From Bacteroidota bacterium (GTDB lineage: Bacteria > Bacteroidota > Bacteroidia > Chitinophagales > Saprospiraceae), in NCBI GenBank assembly GCA_963169455.1, contig CAUJDW010000072.1:24898-88897 (forward strand): a DNA stretch of 64,000 nucleotides, written 5' to 3'. Below are positions 33,037-44,379 of this stretch, in pieces; the first letter of the stretch is position 1, and each line of letters opens with the position of its first letter. Both the position numbers and the translations under genes were made by a program. The notes under the pieces were generated by a model. That model was not told where the DNA came from, ran no database searches, and saw nothing but the letters and a program-made list of their open reading frames with translations.

Positions 33037-34590
33037 ATGAGCGAAAAGATCCTTATCCTTGACTTCGGTTCGCAGTACACGCAACTCATTGCCAGGCGCA
33101 TCCGCGAACTCAACGTGTACAGCGAAATTGTCCCTTATAACAAGATCCCTGAACTGGACGACAGCATAAAAGGCATTATCCTGTCGGGCAGCCCCTTTTC
33201 CGTCACCGACGAGAACGCCCTGCGCACCAGGCTGGGCCTGCTCATTGGGAAACGGCCCGTGCTGGGCATCTGTTACGGCGCCCAGTACATCGCCCAGCAC
33301 TTCGGCGGAAAGGTCGAGCGCTCCCTGAAGCGCGAGTATGGCAAGGCCCGCCTGAGCCGCATCCACAAAACAGACCCCCTCCTCCGTGATATCCCCCGGG
33401 ATTCCCAGGTCTGGATGTCCCACGGCGACACCATCATGCATATCCCGGAGCAGTTCGAGCTGCTGGCCGGCACGGAAAGCATCGATGTGGCTGCCTTCCG
33501 CGCCCGCGAAGGCGCCTTCGGGCAGCCCGTGTACTGCATACAGTTCCACCCCGAGGTGTCCCACAGCCTCGACGGCATGGCCCTGCTGCGGAATTTCGTC
33601 AAAGATATTGCGGGTTGCCACAGCGAATGGACCCCGGCGGCCTTCGTCGAAAACACCATCGAAGAACTGCGTACACAGATCGGGGAGAGCCACGTGTTGA
33701 TGGGCCTTTCAGGCGGTGTGGATTCCACCGTGGCGGCAACTTTGCTCCACCATGCCATCGGAGGCCAGTTAATTTGTATCTTCGTGGATAACGGCCTGCT
33801 GCGCAAGAACGAATACGAGGACGTGCTCCATTCCTACCGGGATATGGGGCTCAATGTGGTGGGGGTCGACGCCAAGGCCCATTTCTACCGGGAGCTCAGA
33901 GGCGTGTCGTCGCCGGAAGAAAAGCGAAAGGTGATCGGCAGGGTGTTCATCGAGGTGTTTGAACAAAAAGCCCATCAGTTGGAGGAGGAGGACCGCGCGA
34001 TCAAATGGCTGGGGCAGGGCACTATCTACCCGGACGTCATCGAGTCCGTTTCCGTTCACGGGCCGAGCGTCACGATCAAGTCCCACCACAATGTGGGCGG
34101 GCTGCCGGAGGTGCTCAAACTCAGGATCGTGGAGCCGCTGCGCATGCTTTTCAAGGACGAGGTGCGCCGTGTTGGCGGCGAGCTGGGCATTCCGAAGGAG
34201 ATACTGGGCCGGCACCCCTTCCCCGGGCCGGGGCTGGGCATCCGCATCCTGGGCGAAGTGACCCCCGAGAAGGTCGCCCTGCTGCAGGAAGCCGACGCCA
34301 TATACATCGACAACCTGAGGAAGGCCGGCCTGTATGATGAAGTCTGGCAGGCGGGAACCATCCTGCTGCCGGTGCAGTCTGTGGGAGTTATGGGTGATGA
34401 GCGCACCTATGAACAGGCCGTGGCGCTGCGGGCCGTGAATTCACTCGACGGCATGACGGCCGAATGGAGCCGCCTCCCGTTTGACTTCCTGGCCACCGTC
34501 TCCAGCGAGATCATCAACAATGTTAAAGGAATAAACCGAGTCGTTTATGATATCAGCACCAAGCCTCCGGCCACTATCGAATGGGAATAA
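33037..34590 (+). CDS. guaA: GMP synthase (glutamine-hydrolysing)
   Basis: The 517-residue enzyme converts XMP to GMP using ATP and glutamine. The N-terminal class I amidotransferase has the nucleophile Cys79 ([10 protein letters not shown]), with His171 and Glu173 (QFHPEVSHS). The ATP-pyrophosphatase domain has the P-loop SGGVDST at residues 225-231. The C-terminal dimerisation domain ends with the conserved [18 protein letters not shown]. All key residues are intact. A -7 box lies just before the ATG. The next gene starts inside its last 44 bp. Confidence 0.98.
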   Translation: MSEKILILDFGSQYTQLIARRIRELNVYSEIVPYNKIPELDDSIKGIILSGSPFSVTDENALRTRLGLLIGKRPVLGICYGAQYIAQHFGGKVERSLKREYGKARLSRIHKTDPLLRDIPRDSQVWMSHGDTIMHIPEQFELLAGTESIDVAAFRAREGAFGQPVYCIQFHPEVSHSLDGMALLRNFVKDIAGCHSEWTPAAFVENTIEELRTQIGESHVLMGLSGGVDSTVAATLLHHAIGGQLICIFVDNGLLRKNEYEDVLHSYRDMGLNVVGVDAKAHFYRELRGVSSPEEKRKVIGRVFIEVFEQKAHQLEEEDRAIKWLGQGTIYPDVIESVSVHGPSVTIKSHHNVGGLPEVLKLRIVEPLRMLFKDEVRRVGGELGIPKEILGRHPFPGPGLGIRILGEVTPEKVALLQEADAIYIDNLRKAGLYDEVWQAGTILLPVQSVGVMGDERTYEQAVALRAVNSLDGMTAEWSRLPFDFLATVSSEIINNVKGINRVVYDISTKPPATIEWE

Positions 34591-36034
34591 ACTGCTGGCC
34601 ATCTGCCTGGCCTTGTTACTGCTTCCTTCCTGCTCGCTTTTCCGCAAAGCGCAGGAAGAGGAAAGCAAAGACAAAGTAGGCGCCGAGCTGGACCCCATCC
34701 CCGGCAAAAAAATCTATGACCCGGAAACCGGAACGCTGGTGGTGGTCGATCGGGCGCCCGTCGAGAGCATGGACACCGTCCGGTGGAGGGACATTTCCAC
34801 CGACTCCCTGCCCCCGATCCGCTCGGAAGCCGCCGGCCTGGCCAGGGAACAGGCGGAGGGGAATGCCCCTCAACTGACCGGCCATGGAGATTTCGGTTCG
34901 GAATTCTATTCCTCCTATAACGTTGCAGTCATTCTGCCTTTCCTCACCGACCGCTTCGGCCCGGCAACGGCTTCCCTGCCGGAAAATTCCTCCTGGGCGC
35001 TCAACTTCTACGGCGGCATGCGCCTGGCGTTTGACCAGCTCAATGACGAAGGCGTCAAACTAAACGTCACGGTCATGGACAGCAAGGCCAACAGCCAGGA
35101 TGTGAACCGCCTGCTCACCGGCCGCTCGGAATTGCTGGACGCCCACCTCATCATCGGCCCCTACCGCAAGGAGAACGTGGAACTGGTGGCCAATTTCGCC
35201 AAGCGGAACAACATCACTTTCGTTTCTCCCCACAGTGCTTCGGCCGAGGTTTCTACCGACAACCCCAACTACATCCAGGTAAGCCCCACCCTGGAAACCC
35301 ACTGCATAGCGATCACCAGGCATGCCCGCCGGCACTACCGCCCGGGCCAGATCGTGCTGGTCGCGCGGGAAATGGATGCGGAAAAGGCGCGTTTTGCCTA
35401 TTTCCAGGAGGAGAACTTCCGCATCGCAGGCGCCAGGCACGATTCCCTGAAAATGCGGGAATACGTGGTGGAAGAAAAATCGGAAAGCTATCAGAATATC
35501 AACCTCAGCCCGTTCCTGCGCCAGGGCGACACCACGGCCTTCATCCTGCCTTCTTTTTCCAGCGAATCTTTCGTTTATGCTTTCCTCAACCACCTGAAAA
35601 CCGTTAAGCCGAACGGCCATTTCGTGACCGTTTACGGGCTTCCGCAATGGATGCGCTTTGAGCGCATCGATCTCGAGCTGTACGCTGGCCTCCACGTGCA
35701 CGTCAGCAGCGACGCCTACCTCGACCCGTATGACAATGACATACAGTTCTTCCGTCAGCGTTTCTTCGACCGCTACGGGGCGCCTCCGTCCGAAGAGGCC
35801 TTCACCGGCTACGACGTGGCGCTTTATTTCGGGCGCATGATCCAGAAATACGGCACCAAATTCCAGTACGCGCTGGAGCGGGACCCCGCTCAGATGCTGC
35901 ACACCCGCTTTGATTTCGAACGCGTTTCGCCGCCCCGGGCCGCCGGCATGGAAAACCCCCGAATCGAGCGCTTTGAAAACAAGTTCGTCAACATACTGGA
36001 ATTCAGAGATTATTTCTTTCAGCCCGCAGAGTGA
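34547..36034 (+). CDS. Periplasmic-binding-protein-like lipoprotein (PBP1 / Leu-Ile-Val receptor fold)
   Basis: The 495-residue protein has a lipoprotein signal with lipobox Cys29 (LLLLPSCS). A low-complexity linker is followed by a type I periplasmic-binding fold (about 125-490): [75 protein letters not shown], and [16 protein letters not shown]. This resembles receptors of branched-chain amino acid ABC transporters. No permease or ATPase genes are nearby, so transport is doubtful; related Bacteroidota proteins often carry LysM domains, absent here. The start overlaps guaA by 44 bp and is needed for the signal peptide. Confidence 0.8.
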   Translation: MISAPSLRPLSNGNKLLAICLALLLLPSCSLFRKAQEEESKDKVGAELDPIPGKKIYDPETGTLVVVDRAPVESMDTVRWRDISTDSLPPIRSEAAGLAREQAEGNAPQLTGHGDFGSEFYSSYNVAVILPFLTDRFGPATASLPENSSWALNFYGGMRLAFDQLNDEGVKLNVTVMDSKANSQDVNRLLTGRSELLDAHLIIGPYRKENVELVANFAKRNNITFVSPHSASAEVSTDNPNYIQVSPTLETHCIAITRHARRHYRPGQIVLVAREMDAEKARFAYFQEENFRIAGARHDSLKMREYVVEEKSESYQNINLSPFLRQGDTTAFILPSFSSESFVYAFLNHLKTVKPNGHFVTVYGLPQWMRFERIDLELYAGLHVHVSSDAYLDPYDNDIQFFRQRFFDRYGAPPSEEAFTGYDVALYFGRMIQKYGTKFQYALERDPAQMLHTRFDFERVSPPRAAGMENPRIERFENKFVNILEFRDYFFQPAE

Positions 36035-36070
36035 CCCGCAATGGCTCGTGCAGCGTATCACGCGGCTGCC

Positions 36071-36131
36071 GGCCAGTCACGCGGTGGCTGGACTGTTGCA
36101 AAATTGAGGCGGGCTGGCCCGTGGCCGGGCC
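36071..36131. repeat. Element related to the 62-bp repeats
   Basis: GGCCAGTCACGCGGTGGCT at 36071-36089 differs by one base from the start of the 62-bp units at 26693. The second half (GGGCTGGCCCGTGGCCGGGCC) is GC-rich but only loosely complementary. It fills the gap before trmH. Confidence 0.5.
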
Positions 36132-36146
36132 TTACAAAACGGGAAG

Positions 36147-36779
36147 ATGACGCCAGAAAGGATAGACAGGTTCCGGGAGGTGGCTGCGCGGCGGCAGCCT
36201 TCCCTGACGGTTGTTTTGGAAAACGTCCATGACCCGCACAACATCGGCGCGGTGCTGCGTTCGTGCGACGCCGCCGGCATCATGGAGGTGTTCGTGCTGT
36301 ATACCGAAAGCCACCTCGGCCTGGGCCATCTTGAACTTGGGAAACGGGCGTCGCGCGGGACGCAGAAATGGCTGGATATCCATTTCTATACGGATGCCGC
36401 CGCCTGCCTGGGCCATGTGAAGAAAAAGTATGGCAAACTCTGGGCGGCGCACCCCGACGGGGCTTCGCAATCCCTCTATACCTTTGACCTCGCTCAGCCG
36501 GCGGCCCTGCTCTTCGGCAACGAGCGCGACGGGGTGTCGGAAACATCTCTGGCCTACGCCGATGGCAGGCTGGAGATCCCGCAGATGGGCATGGGCCGCA
36601 GCCTGAACATCTCCGTAGCCTGCGCCGTAGTGCTCTTCGAAGCTATGCGGCAACGCATGCAGGCGGGCCTTTACCATCAAAGCCCGCTTCCCCGATCCGA
36701 GTGCGACAGGCTGGTGGAGGCTTATATCGAGCGGTCGGACAGAAAGAATTACAACAAAAAAATATGGAAGTCGGAATAG
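36147..36779 (+). CDS. trmH: tRNA (guanosine-18-2'-O)-methyltransferase-like SPOUT enzyme
   Basis: The 210-residue protein has the three SpoU/SPOUT motifs: NVHDPHNIGAVLRSCDAAG near residue 26, LLFGNERDGVS near 125 and IPQMGMGRSLNISVACAVVLFE near 147. They form the knotted SAM-binding site and catalytic Arg/Asn/Ser/Glu positions. The length and the C-terminal extension (RSDRKNYNKKIWKSE) fit TrmH, which 2'-O-methylates G18 in the tRNA D-loop. Other SPOUT 2'-O-methyltransferases cannot be excluded, but the short N-terminus without an extra substrate-binding domain argues for TrmH. Confidence 0.85.
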   Translation: MTPERIDRFREVAARRQPSLTVVLENVHDPHNIGAVLRSCDAAGIMEVFVLYTESHLGLGHLELGKRASRGTQKWLDIHFYTDAAACLGHVKKKYGKLWAAHPDGASQSLYTFDLAQPAALLFGNERDGVSETSLAYADGRLEIPQMGMGRSLNISVACAVVLFEAMRQRMQAGLYHQSPLPRSECDRLVEAYIERSDRKNYNKKIWKSE

Positions 36780-36810
36780 GCGCATTCCAGGCGGCCGATA
36801 AAACCCAGCT

Positions 36811-38538
36811 ATGAACGGAGGCCAGATCATTGCAGGCGTGTTGAAGCAACACGGCATACAGTACCTGTTTACCCTCTGCGGGGGGCATATCGCACCGATC
36901 TACGTGGAGGCGGAGAAGGCCGGCATCCGCATCATCGATGTGCGCGATGAGGCTACGGCCGTTTTTGCCGCTGACGCCATGGCGCGGCTGACGGGCATTC
37001 CCGGCCTGGCCGCCGTCACGGCCGGGCCCGGGCTCACCAATTCCATCACCGCCCTGAAGAACGCCCAGATGGCGCAGTCGCCACTGCTGTTGCTGGGCGG
37101 CGCCACGGCCACCCTGCTCCGGGGCAGGGGGGCACTGCAGGATATTGACCAGGCGGCCCTGCTGCGCCCGCATGTCAAGTGGCTGGGCCGCGCCCGCCGC
37201 CAGAAAGATATTGCGCAGATGGTCAACAAAGCCCTGGGGATCGCCCTCAGCGGCCTGCCCGGCCCGGTTTTCGTGGAAGTGCCTGTCGACCTGCTCTATG
37301 AAGAAAAAACCGTCAGGGAGTGGTACGGCATGAAAAACACGGGCGCCCGTTCTCTTGGGGAAAAAGCCCTGCAATGGTACATCAACCGCCATGTCGGGGG
37401 CTTGTTCCGCGGCATGGAGCGCTATCAGCCGCCGCCGCCGGAGCGTGCGCGGATGCCGGAATTTTCGCGGCGGGAGCTCCGTTTTACTGCGGAGGCCCTG
37501 CGCCGGGCGGAGCGGCCGGTGTGCGTCATCAGCAGCGGGGCTATGCTGCGCCCCCAGGAAAGCCAGGCGCTTTCCGAAGCTGTGCGGCAGCTTAGTGTTC
37601 CTGTGTTTCTCAGTGGCATGGCCCGCGGTTTGACGGGGCATGCGAGCGAGGTGCAGTACCGCCATCAGCGCCGGAAAGCCCTGAAGGAAGCTGACTGCAT
37701 CCTGTTGTGCGGCGTGCCGGCAGATTTCCGCCTGGATTACGGCCGTCAACTCGGCCGGAACGCCCGGAAGATCGCCATCAGCCGAAGCCGGCAGGAACTG
37801 CGCAGGAACCTGTCGCCCGACAAGGCCATCCTGGCTGACCCCGGGGAGTTCCTCATCGCCCTGGCCCGGGAAACAGGCCGCCTGCCGGGCTGGGAAACCT
37901 GGAGGGAAAGCTTGTCCGCCAGGGAAGAAGCCCGGGAAGCCGAGATCGCCGCCATGGCCGCCCAGCCCGTGGAGGGCATCAATCCGGTGTCCCTCTTTCT
38001 GCAGATGGAAAAACAGATTCCCGCCAATTCCGTGCTCGTTGCCGACGGGGGCGACTTTGCCGCGACGGCATCCTATACCCTTCGCCCCCGCAGGCCGCTG
38101 AGCTGGCTCGACCCCGGCGCGTTCGGCACCCTGGGCGTCGGCGGAGGCTTCGCCCTGGGCGCCGCCCTGAACTTTCCCGATGATTACATCTGGATCATTT
38201 ACGGCGATGGCAGCGCAGCCTACAGCCTCATGGAATTCGACACTTTCCGAAAATTCGGTTTGAAGGTGTGCGGCATCATCGGCAACAACGGCTCCTGGGA
38301 ACAAATAGCCCGCGACCAGGCGCCCATGCTCGGCGCAGATACGGCCACCGTGCTGCCCAGGTCGGATTACCAGCAGATAGCCCGGGCCTTCGGCGCCGGC
38401 GGCGAGCGGGTGGATACCCTGGATGCCTTCCGGGGCGCCCTGCAGCGGGCCATGGACAGCATGGCGCAGGGCGTGCCTTACCTCATCAATGCGGATATCG
38501 GCTCGACGGCTTTCCGCGAAGGCAGCATTTCCATGTAA
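36811..38538 (+). CDS. ThDP-dependent enzyme resembling 2-hydroxyacyl-CoA lyase 2 (ILVBL)
   Basis: The 575-residue protein has the three-domain layout of ThDP enzymes. The N-terminal pyrimidine domain has [17 protein letters not shown], with Glu as the cofactor-activating residue, and [21 protein letters not shown]. The C-terminal pyrophosphate domain has [15 protein letters not shown] and NNGSW. From memory, segments such as [28 protein letters not shown] and the C-terminal FREGSISM match human ILVBL (HACL2) better than bacterial acetolactate synthase. HACL enzymes split 2-hydroxyacyl-CoA. It lacks the regulatory subunit usually beside ilvB. It follows trmH by 31 bp on the same strand. Confidence 0.8.
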   Translation: MNGGQIIAGVLKQHGIQYLFTLCGGHIAPIYVEAEKAGIRIIDVRDEATAVFAADAMARLTGIPGLAAVTAGPGLTNSITALKNAQMAQSPLLLLGGATATLLRGRGALQDIDQAALLRPHVKWLGRARRQKDIAQMVNKALGIALSGLPGPVFVEVPVDLLYEEKTVREWYGMKNTGARSLGEKALQWYINRHVGGLFRGMERYQPPPPERARMPEFSRRELRFTAEALRRAERPVCVISSGAMLRPQESQALSEAVRQLSVPVFLSGMARGLTGHASEVQYRHQRRKALKEADCILLCGVPADFRLDYGRQLGRNARKIAISRSRQELRRNLSPDKAILADPGEFLIALARETGRLPGWETWRESLSAREEAREAEIAAMAAQPVEGINPVSLFLQMEKQIPANSVLVADGGDFAATASYTLRPRRPLSWLDPGAFGTLGVGGGFALGAALNFPDDYIWIIYGDGSAAYSLMEFDTFRKFGLKVCGIIGNNGSWEQIARDQAPMLGADTATVLPRSDYQQIARAFGAGGERVDTLDAFRGALQRAMDSMAQGVPYLINADIGSTAFREGSISM

Positions 38539-38564
38539 TCCGGGCGGGAAGAGGCAAGATACTT

Positions 38565-39275
38565 TTACCGGAAGGTGAAATTCATCCTCAGAAAAACGCG
38601 GCGGCGGAAGCCATCTTCCCCGCCATTGGGGCGGGAGCGGTATTCCAGGCCTGTTTCCATGCGGTAGCCGTTTTGAAGCAGCCAGCCGATGCCGCAGTAC
38701 GCCCGCTGTTCGGCCAGCCGCAGGGCGTCTTCTTCGAAAATATTGGAAAGAGCTTCCCACTGGGCGTTCAGATAGTTTTCGCCGGGGTCGAGGCGTTCGC
38801 CCTGCAGGGGGAAATCGACGCTGGGGCGCAGCCGCCAGCGGTGGGTGGCCCTGTAATCGTCCTGCCGGAAAAACCGCTGCTCCGCCCGCAAGCGCGCGCG
38901 CAGGCGGTACTTGCCAAAGCTGTAGGCAGCGGTCAGTTGTTGCAGCGCCCGATGTTCGATATCCCGTTCCGTTTCGTCCAGATCGCGCCAGCCGAACTGG
39001 TAGCCCAGCGAGAGGTTGAGCGCCGTTGTCCATTGATAGGCCAGGCCGGCCTGCACATTGAAGGTTTGAGGGCTGAAGCCCGTTTGGGGCGCTTCGCCCG
39101 TCCTTTTTTCCAGCGACTGGATTTCAATAAACGTATTTACATTGGCGGACAGGCGTTCATCGATGCGGTAGTCAAAACTGAGTTGCGGAAGCCATTCAAG
39201 GGTGGTTCGGTTTTGGGCGGGTAGCCTGTCCGCCAGGTGGAGGAACAGGCCAAGTATGGGAAGAATGTGTTTCAT
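38565..39275 (-). CDS. DUF2490-type outer-membrane-associated protein
   Basis: The 236-residue protein has a signal peptide (MKHILPILGLFLHLADRLPA) and then alternating beta strands: WLPQLSFDYRIDERLSANVNTFIE, NVQAGLAYQWTTALNLSLGYQFGW, RLRARLRAEQRFF, LRPSVDFPL, GIGWLLQNGYRMETGLEYR, ending VFLRMNFTFR. This matches DUF2490, small predicted beta-barrel proteins of unknown function in Bacteroidota. The terminal aromatic-x-Arg residue pattern fits outer-membrane insertion. The ATG at 39275 begins the signal peptide and lies 4 bp after the stop of the upstream gene at 39280, so both are probably co-transcribed. Confidence 0.8.
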   Translation of the reverse strand: MKHILPILGLFLHLADRLPAQNRTTLEWLPQLSFDYRIDERLSANVNTFIEIQSLEKRTGEAPQTGFSPQTFNVQAGLAYQWTTALNLSLGYQFGWRDLDETERDIEHRALQQLTAAYSFGKYRLRARLRAEQRFFRQDDYRATHRWRLRPSVDFPLQGERLDPGENYLNAQWEALSNIFEEDALRLAEQRAYCGIGWLLQNGYRMETGLEYRSRPNGGEDGFRRRVFLRMNFTFR

Positions 39276-39279
39276 GGGC

Positions 39280-39801
39280 TTAGAAAAAGATAAAATCATT
39301 AGGCTCCTGTTCCATAGTGCGGATGCGTTCGCGTTCCCCATTCCGCATGTACTGAGCTTCGAAATAGCCGAGATGATCGGAAGATTTGCCCTGCAGTTCC
39401 ATTTCGTAGCCAATCACTTCCCCATTTACGAGCCGTTCCTGAAGATCCCGGATGGTGTACCGCTGGAAATACTGGCCGAGGTCCTGCCTGATCAGACGGG
39501 CGGTTTCCACAGGCAGTTCCCGGAAACGGATTCTGCGCTCCACGTCTACCAATTGCCCAAGGGTGTCGAATTTGACACTGTAACGGGATTTCCGGAAGCA
39601 GAATTTGGCTTCGAAAAAGCGCCCCTGCTCATTCCGTTCTTCATAATACCTCATGCGTTTGTACTCCGGATATTTTTCCGAAAGCATTTCCAGCATCCCG
39701 GCAGGAAGCTTTGTTTCGGGAACCCGCTGTTCCAATTCTACCTTTTGGGCGCTGGCCAGAAAGGGGAGGAGCAGAAAAATGGCGAAATGGAAGAACCGCA
39801 T
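39280..39801 (-). CDS. Exported PepSY-like hypothetical protein
   Basis: The 173-residue protein begins with a signal peptide (MRFFHFAIFLLLPFLASA). The rest contains repeated patterns seen in PepSY-like (putative beta-lactamase-inhibitor-like) domains: EMLSEKYPEYKRMRYYEE, FEAKFCFRKSRYSVKFDTLGQLVDVE, then YTIRDLQERLVNGEVIGYEMELQG. Two half-domains of about 60 residues seem to be present. It is predicted to be periplasmic. An alternative in-frame ATG at 39807 adds two residues. It lies 82 bp after the pntB stop, in the same minus-strand block. Function is unknown. Confidence 0.68.
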   Translation of the reverse strand: MRFFHFAIFLLLPFLASAQKVELEQRVPETKLPAGMLEMLSEKYPEYKRMRYYEERNEQGRFFEAKFCFRKSRYSVKFDTLGQLVDVERRIRFRELPVETARLIRQDLGQYFQRYTIRDLQERLVNGEVIGYEMELQGKSSDHLGYFEAQYMRNGERERIRTMEQEPNDFIFF

Positions 39802-39882
39802 AGGCAAGGATAGGCGTGAAGAGTATCCGGCGGCGGCCTTTCCAGCCAGGATGAACCAGGTGAAAGCCCGCCGCCGCAGTTA

Positions 39883-41289
<1,407 letters not shown>

Positions 41290-41292
41290 GGC

Positions 41293-41607
41293 TTATTTCT
41301 TCTTTTTCTTCTTGAACATTTCCAGCATGCGGTCCGTCACGGCAAAACCGCCGGTGGCGTTGACCATGCCCATGATGATGCCGAACAGGCCCAGGCCCAG
41401 GGAAAAGTAGTCTCCCGATTCGGCCTGCCGGACCAGCAGGATGCCGCCGATCACGACCACGCCGCTGATGGCGTTGGCGCCCGACATCAGAGGCGTATGC
41501 AGGACGGTCGGCACCTTGGAAATGACTTCGAAGCCGAGAATGACCGTGAAAACCAGCAGGTAGATGAGCAGTTGGTACTCTTCGAAAAACTGAATGAAAC
41601 CATCCAT
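41293..41607 (-). CDS. pntAB: NAD(P) transhydrogenase alpha subunit, membrane part
   Basis: The 104-residue protein holds three to four membrane helices (YQLLIYLLVFTVILGFEVISKVP, TPLMSGANAISGVVVIGGILLV, FSLGLGLFGIIMGMVNATGGFAV), followed by the tail DRMLEMFKKKKKK. This is the membrane piece of a split alpha subunit. The separate-gene arrangement (pntAA, pntAB, pntB) is common outside enterobacteria. It sits 61 bp after pntAA and 3 bp before pntB. Confidence 0.95.
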   Translation of the reverse strand: MDGFIQFFEEYQLLIYLLVFTVILGFEVISKVPTVLHTPLMSGANAISGVVVIGGILLVRQAESGDYFSLGLGLFGIIMGMVNATGGFAVTDRMLEMFKKKKKK

Positions 41608-41668
41608 ACCGCTTGTAATTTTTATTTTCTGAAGATTCTGTCCGGCGCCCGCAGGCGCCTCCGGGCGA

Positions 41669-42769
41669 TTATTGTGCCTGCCCCCCGGGTTCTGCCTCCG
41701 CGGTGAAGAAGGCGCCCCGAATGATCTCGTTGTTCATGTCGATGTTGAGCTGCCCGTCTTTGACGAAGGTTTTCAGGAAGTTGAACACGTTATTGGCGTA
41801 CAGCACGCTGGCGTCCTGTGGCATCAGGCCCGCCAGGTTGGAATTGCCGATGATGATGACCCCGTTGTGTTCGACAAGCTTGTTGTCCTGTGTCAGTTCG
41901 CAGTTGCCGCCGGTGGAGGCGGCCAGGTCGACGATCACGGAGCCGCGCCGCATATTTTCCACCGTTTCTTTGGGCAGAAGCATCGGGGCTTTGCGCCCGC
42001 GCACCTGGGCGGTGGTGATGATCACGTCGGATTTGGCGGCGCGGGCCTGCACTTCGGCGCGTTGCCGCTGCAGGAAATCCTCGCTTTGTTCGACGGCGTA
42101 GCCGCCGGCGCCGGCCTCATCGCGCGCGCCCTCCACCATGATGAACTTGGCGCCGAGGCTTTCCACCTCTTCTTTGGCGGCCAGGCGGGTATCAGAAGCC
42201 TCCACCATGGCTCCGAGGCGGCGCGCGGTGGCGATGGCCTGCAGCCCGGCAACACCGGCGCCCAGCACCAGCACTTTTGCGGGCCGAAGGCTGCCGGCCG
42301 CCGTGATCATCATGGGGAAATACCGGGGCAGGTGGCGGGCCGCTTCCAGCACGGCTTTGTAACCGGCAATGGAAGCCATGGAAGAAAGCACGTCCATCGC
42401 CTGCGCCAGCGTGGTGCGGGGTATCATGTCCATGCTCACCCCGCGCAGGCCCATGCTGCGCAGCTTTTCGGTGACTTCCTTGTCGAAGAATGGCCGGAAT
42501 TCCGATATGACGATGGCGCCCTTTTTCAGTTGCCTGAGTTCGTCGTCCGGAAGGGGGTTGATGCTGAGCAGGATGTCCGCCTGCTGAATCAGTTCCTGGC
42601 GGGTGGCTACCGTGGCTGCCGAGGCATAGTCCTCATCGGTATAGTAGGCCGCAGCGCCTGCGCCTTGTTCTACCAGAACTTCGAGGCCCAGCGCTTTGAC
42701 TTTTTCGGCAACCTCGGGGACGAGCGCGACACGTGTATCTTCGCGCTCCCTGGGGATGGCAAACTTCAT
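41669..42769 (-). CDS. pntAA: NAD(P) transhydrogenase alpha subunit, soluble NAD-binding part
   Basis: The 366-residue domain I protein binds NAD(H). It begins MKFAIPREREDTRVALVPE and has the Rossmann loop VLGAGVAGLQAIATARRLGA near residue 170. The mobile-loop region QSEDFLQRQRAEVQ and ITTAQVRGRKAPMLLPKETVENM follow, then SVIVDLAASTGGNCE. Alanine dehydrogenase is related, but the following pntAB and pntB genes settle the identity. It appears to be the first gene of the transhydrogenase operon, 108 bp after msrA. Confidence 0.95.
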   Translation of the reverse strand: MKFAIPREREDTRVALVPEVAEKVKALGLEVLVEQGAGAAAYYTDEDYASAATVATRQELIQQADILLSINPLPDDELRQLKKGAIVISEFRPFFDKEVTEKLRSMGLRGVSMDMIPRTTLAQAMDVLSSMASIAGYKAVLEAARHLPRYFPMMITAAGSLRPAKVLVLGAGVAGLQAIATARRLGAMVEASDTRLAAKEEVESLGAKFIMVEGARDEAGAGGYAVEQSEDFLQRQRAEVQARAAKSDVIITTAQVRGRKAPMLLPKETVENMRRGSVIVDLAASTGGNCELTQDNKLVEHNGVIIIGNSNLAGLMPQDASVLYANNVFNFLKTFVKDGQLNIDMNNEIIRGAFFTAEAEPGGQAQ

Positions 42770-42877
42770 AGTTATGAATCGCTAACGGTTGTTAAATTTC
42801 AGAGGCCTAAGGTAATATTTGTTTGCCTATTTCCAAAAAAAAGAGCGCCGAAGGCCCGTTGAATGCCGCCTGTGGTG

Positions 42878-43546
42878 CTAATTGCCGTCTTTGAGTTTGT
42901 CCCCGAATTCCTTGCGGAACTTCTGCACCTTCGGCGTGATCACGAAAGTGCAGTAAGGATTGCGCATGCCCACGTTTTTGTAGTAATCCTGGTGATAGCT
43001 TTCTGCTTCCCAGAAGCCGGTGAACGGGCTGATTTCCGTAACGATCTTTTTTTTGCCCCACAACTGCGGCGCCACTTCCGCCCTGGACCTTTCGGCGATG
43101 GCTTTCTGCTCGCCGCTGTGGTAGAAAATGACGGACCTGTACTGGGGGCCGACATCATTGCCCTGCCGGTTTTTGGTGGTGGGGTCGTGCGTCGCCCAGA
43201 ATATTTCCAGAATTTCCCCGAAAGAGATCACCTTCGGGTCGAAGGTGAGTTGCACCACTTCGGCATGTTCGGTGCGCCCGCTGCAGACGGTTTCGTAATC
43301 GGCCGTTTCCGCCGTCCCGCCGGAATAACCCGAGACGACGGATTCCACGCCTTTGACGTCCTGATAGATCGCTTCCACGCACCAGAAACAACCGCCGCCG
43401 AGGGTGGCGGTTTCCATTCCGGGCCTGGCAGTTTGTTCCGTATTCGGCATCTTTTTGTTTTGCGTTTTGCCCTGGCTTTCCTGCGCTGCGGCAGTGAATT
43501 GCGCCAGGCTGAAGAGGGTTATGAAAAATACAGGTGTTCGGAACAT
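42878..43546 (-). CDS. msrA: Peptide-methionine (S)-S-oxide reductase, exported
   Basis: The 222-residue protein starts with a signal peptide ([20 protein letters not shown]), so it should act in the periplasm. The catalytic Cys53 is in [13 protein letters not shown]. The family motifs [39 protein letters not shown] follow. It reduces methionine S-sulfoxide in proteins and repairs oxidative damage. No MsrB domain is fused to it. It lies 35 bp after mqnA and is probably the last gene of the quinone operon. Confidence 0.95.
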   Translation of the reverse strand: MFRTPVFFITLFSLAQFTAAAQESQGKTQNKKMPNTEQTARPGMETATLGGGCFWCVEAIYQDVKGVESVVSGYSGGTAETADYETVCSGRTEHAEVVQLTFDPKVISFGEILEIFWATHDPTTKNRQGNDVGPQYRSVIFYHSGEQKAIAERSRAEVAPQLWGKKKIVTEISPFTGFWEAESYHQDYYKNVGMRNPYCTFVITPKVQKFRKEFGDKLKDGN

Positions 43547-43581
43547 GTCGCTTCAGTTAATAGCCCAGCCGGCAAACTGCC

Positions 43582-44367
43582 TCACAGCCCCACAGGGGCT
43601 TTTGGGCTGATAGCCGCCAGGAAGCGGGCGAGCGCTTCCCGTTTGGCAGCGTCGAGCTGGTAGCTGATATTTTTGGTAAAGTATTCCTGCAGGTCGAAAT
43701 CCGGGTGCGGAGAAGGCAGGATGTACATCAGCTGAGGTATCTGGCTGATGCCCTGCCCCATGGCCTGGTTGAGGGCCTGGACGAAGCCCGGGGCCAGGGG
43801 CCTGTTGCTCACCCAGGCGGCGAAGACAAAGGGCAGCCCGGTATGCGCCATCCAGGCTTCCCCCAGGTCGTAAACAAAGGGGTAGCGCCTGTCCAGCCCG
43901 ATGGTGCGGTCGCCGATGACCAGCCCCGCCCTGGGGCCGCCGATCTGGCCGATATAGCCCTCCTTCGCGGGCAGGAGCCGGGGGCTGATCCGCCAGTAGT
44001 CGCGCAACAGCAACCTTACAAGCTCCACCGAAGTGCGGGAGTGGTGGTCCAGATACAAGGCTTCCACCTCCTCCAGCGGGCGTTCGCTGAAAATGGCCAC
44101 TGTTTTTACGGCGCCGACCGTACCTATGCAATAATCGGAAATAATGTGCGGGCTTTCCAGCTCCGGTATGACGGCTACCGGCACAAGCCCCAAATCGGCC
44201 TCGCCGGTGCTCAGCCGCCGCGCACAATCGGAGGGGATATCCAGCTGAAGGTCGATTTCGGCAGCTATGGGGCTCTGTAAGATCCCGTACAGCAATGGCT
44301 TGGTATTCAGGTAGCTGACCGCTGTAACTTTAAGTTTTTTCAAATCTTCGCAGTTTTTATTTGGCAA
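43582..44367 (-). CDS. mqnA: Chorismate dehydratase, futalosine-pathway menaquinone synthesis
   Basis: The 261-residue protein has the periplasmic-binding-like fold of MqnA: KVTAVSYLNTKPLLYGI near residue 12, then STGEADLGLVPVAVIPELE and SDYCIGTVGAVKTVAIFSERPLEEV, and LVIGDRTIGL near 140. MqnA dehydrates chorismate to 3-[(1-carboxyvinyl)oxy]benzoate, the first step of the futalosine pathway. MqnD is related but lacks the characteristic SYLNTKP, and mqnE in the same operon supports MqnA. It is cytoplasmic. A 12-bp gap separates it from the histidine phosphatase. Confidence 0.93.
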   Translation of the reverse strand: MPNKNCEDLKKLKVTAVSYLNTKPLLYGILQSPIAAEIDLQLDIPSDCARRLSTGEADLGLVPVAVIPELESPHIISDYCIGTVGAVKTVAIFSERPLEEVEALYLDHHSRTSVELVRLLLRDYWRISPRLLPAKEGYIGQIGGPRAGLVIGDRTIGLDRRYPFVYDLGEAWMAHTGLPFVFAAWVSNRPLAPGFVQALNQAMGQGISQIPQLMYILPSPHPDFDLQEYFTKNISYQLDAAKREALARFLAAISPKAPVGL

Positions 44368-44379
44368 GGGCTTCCTCCT

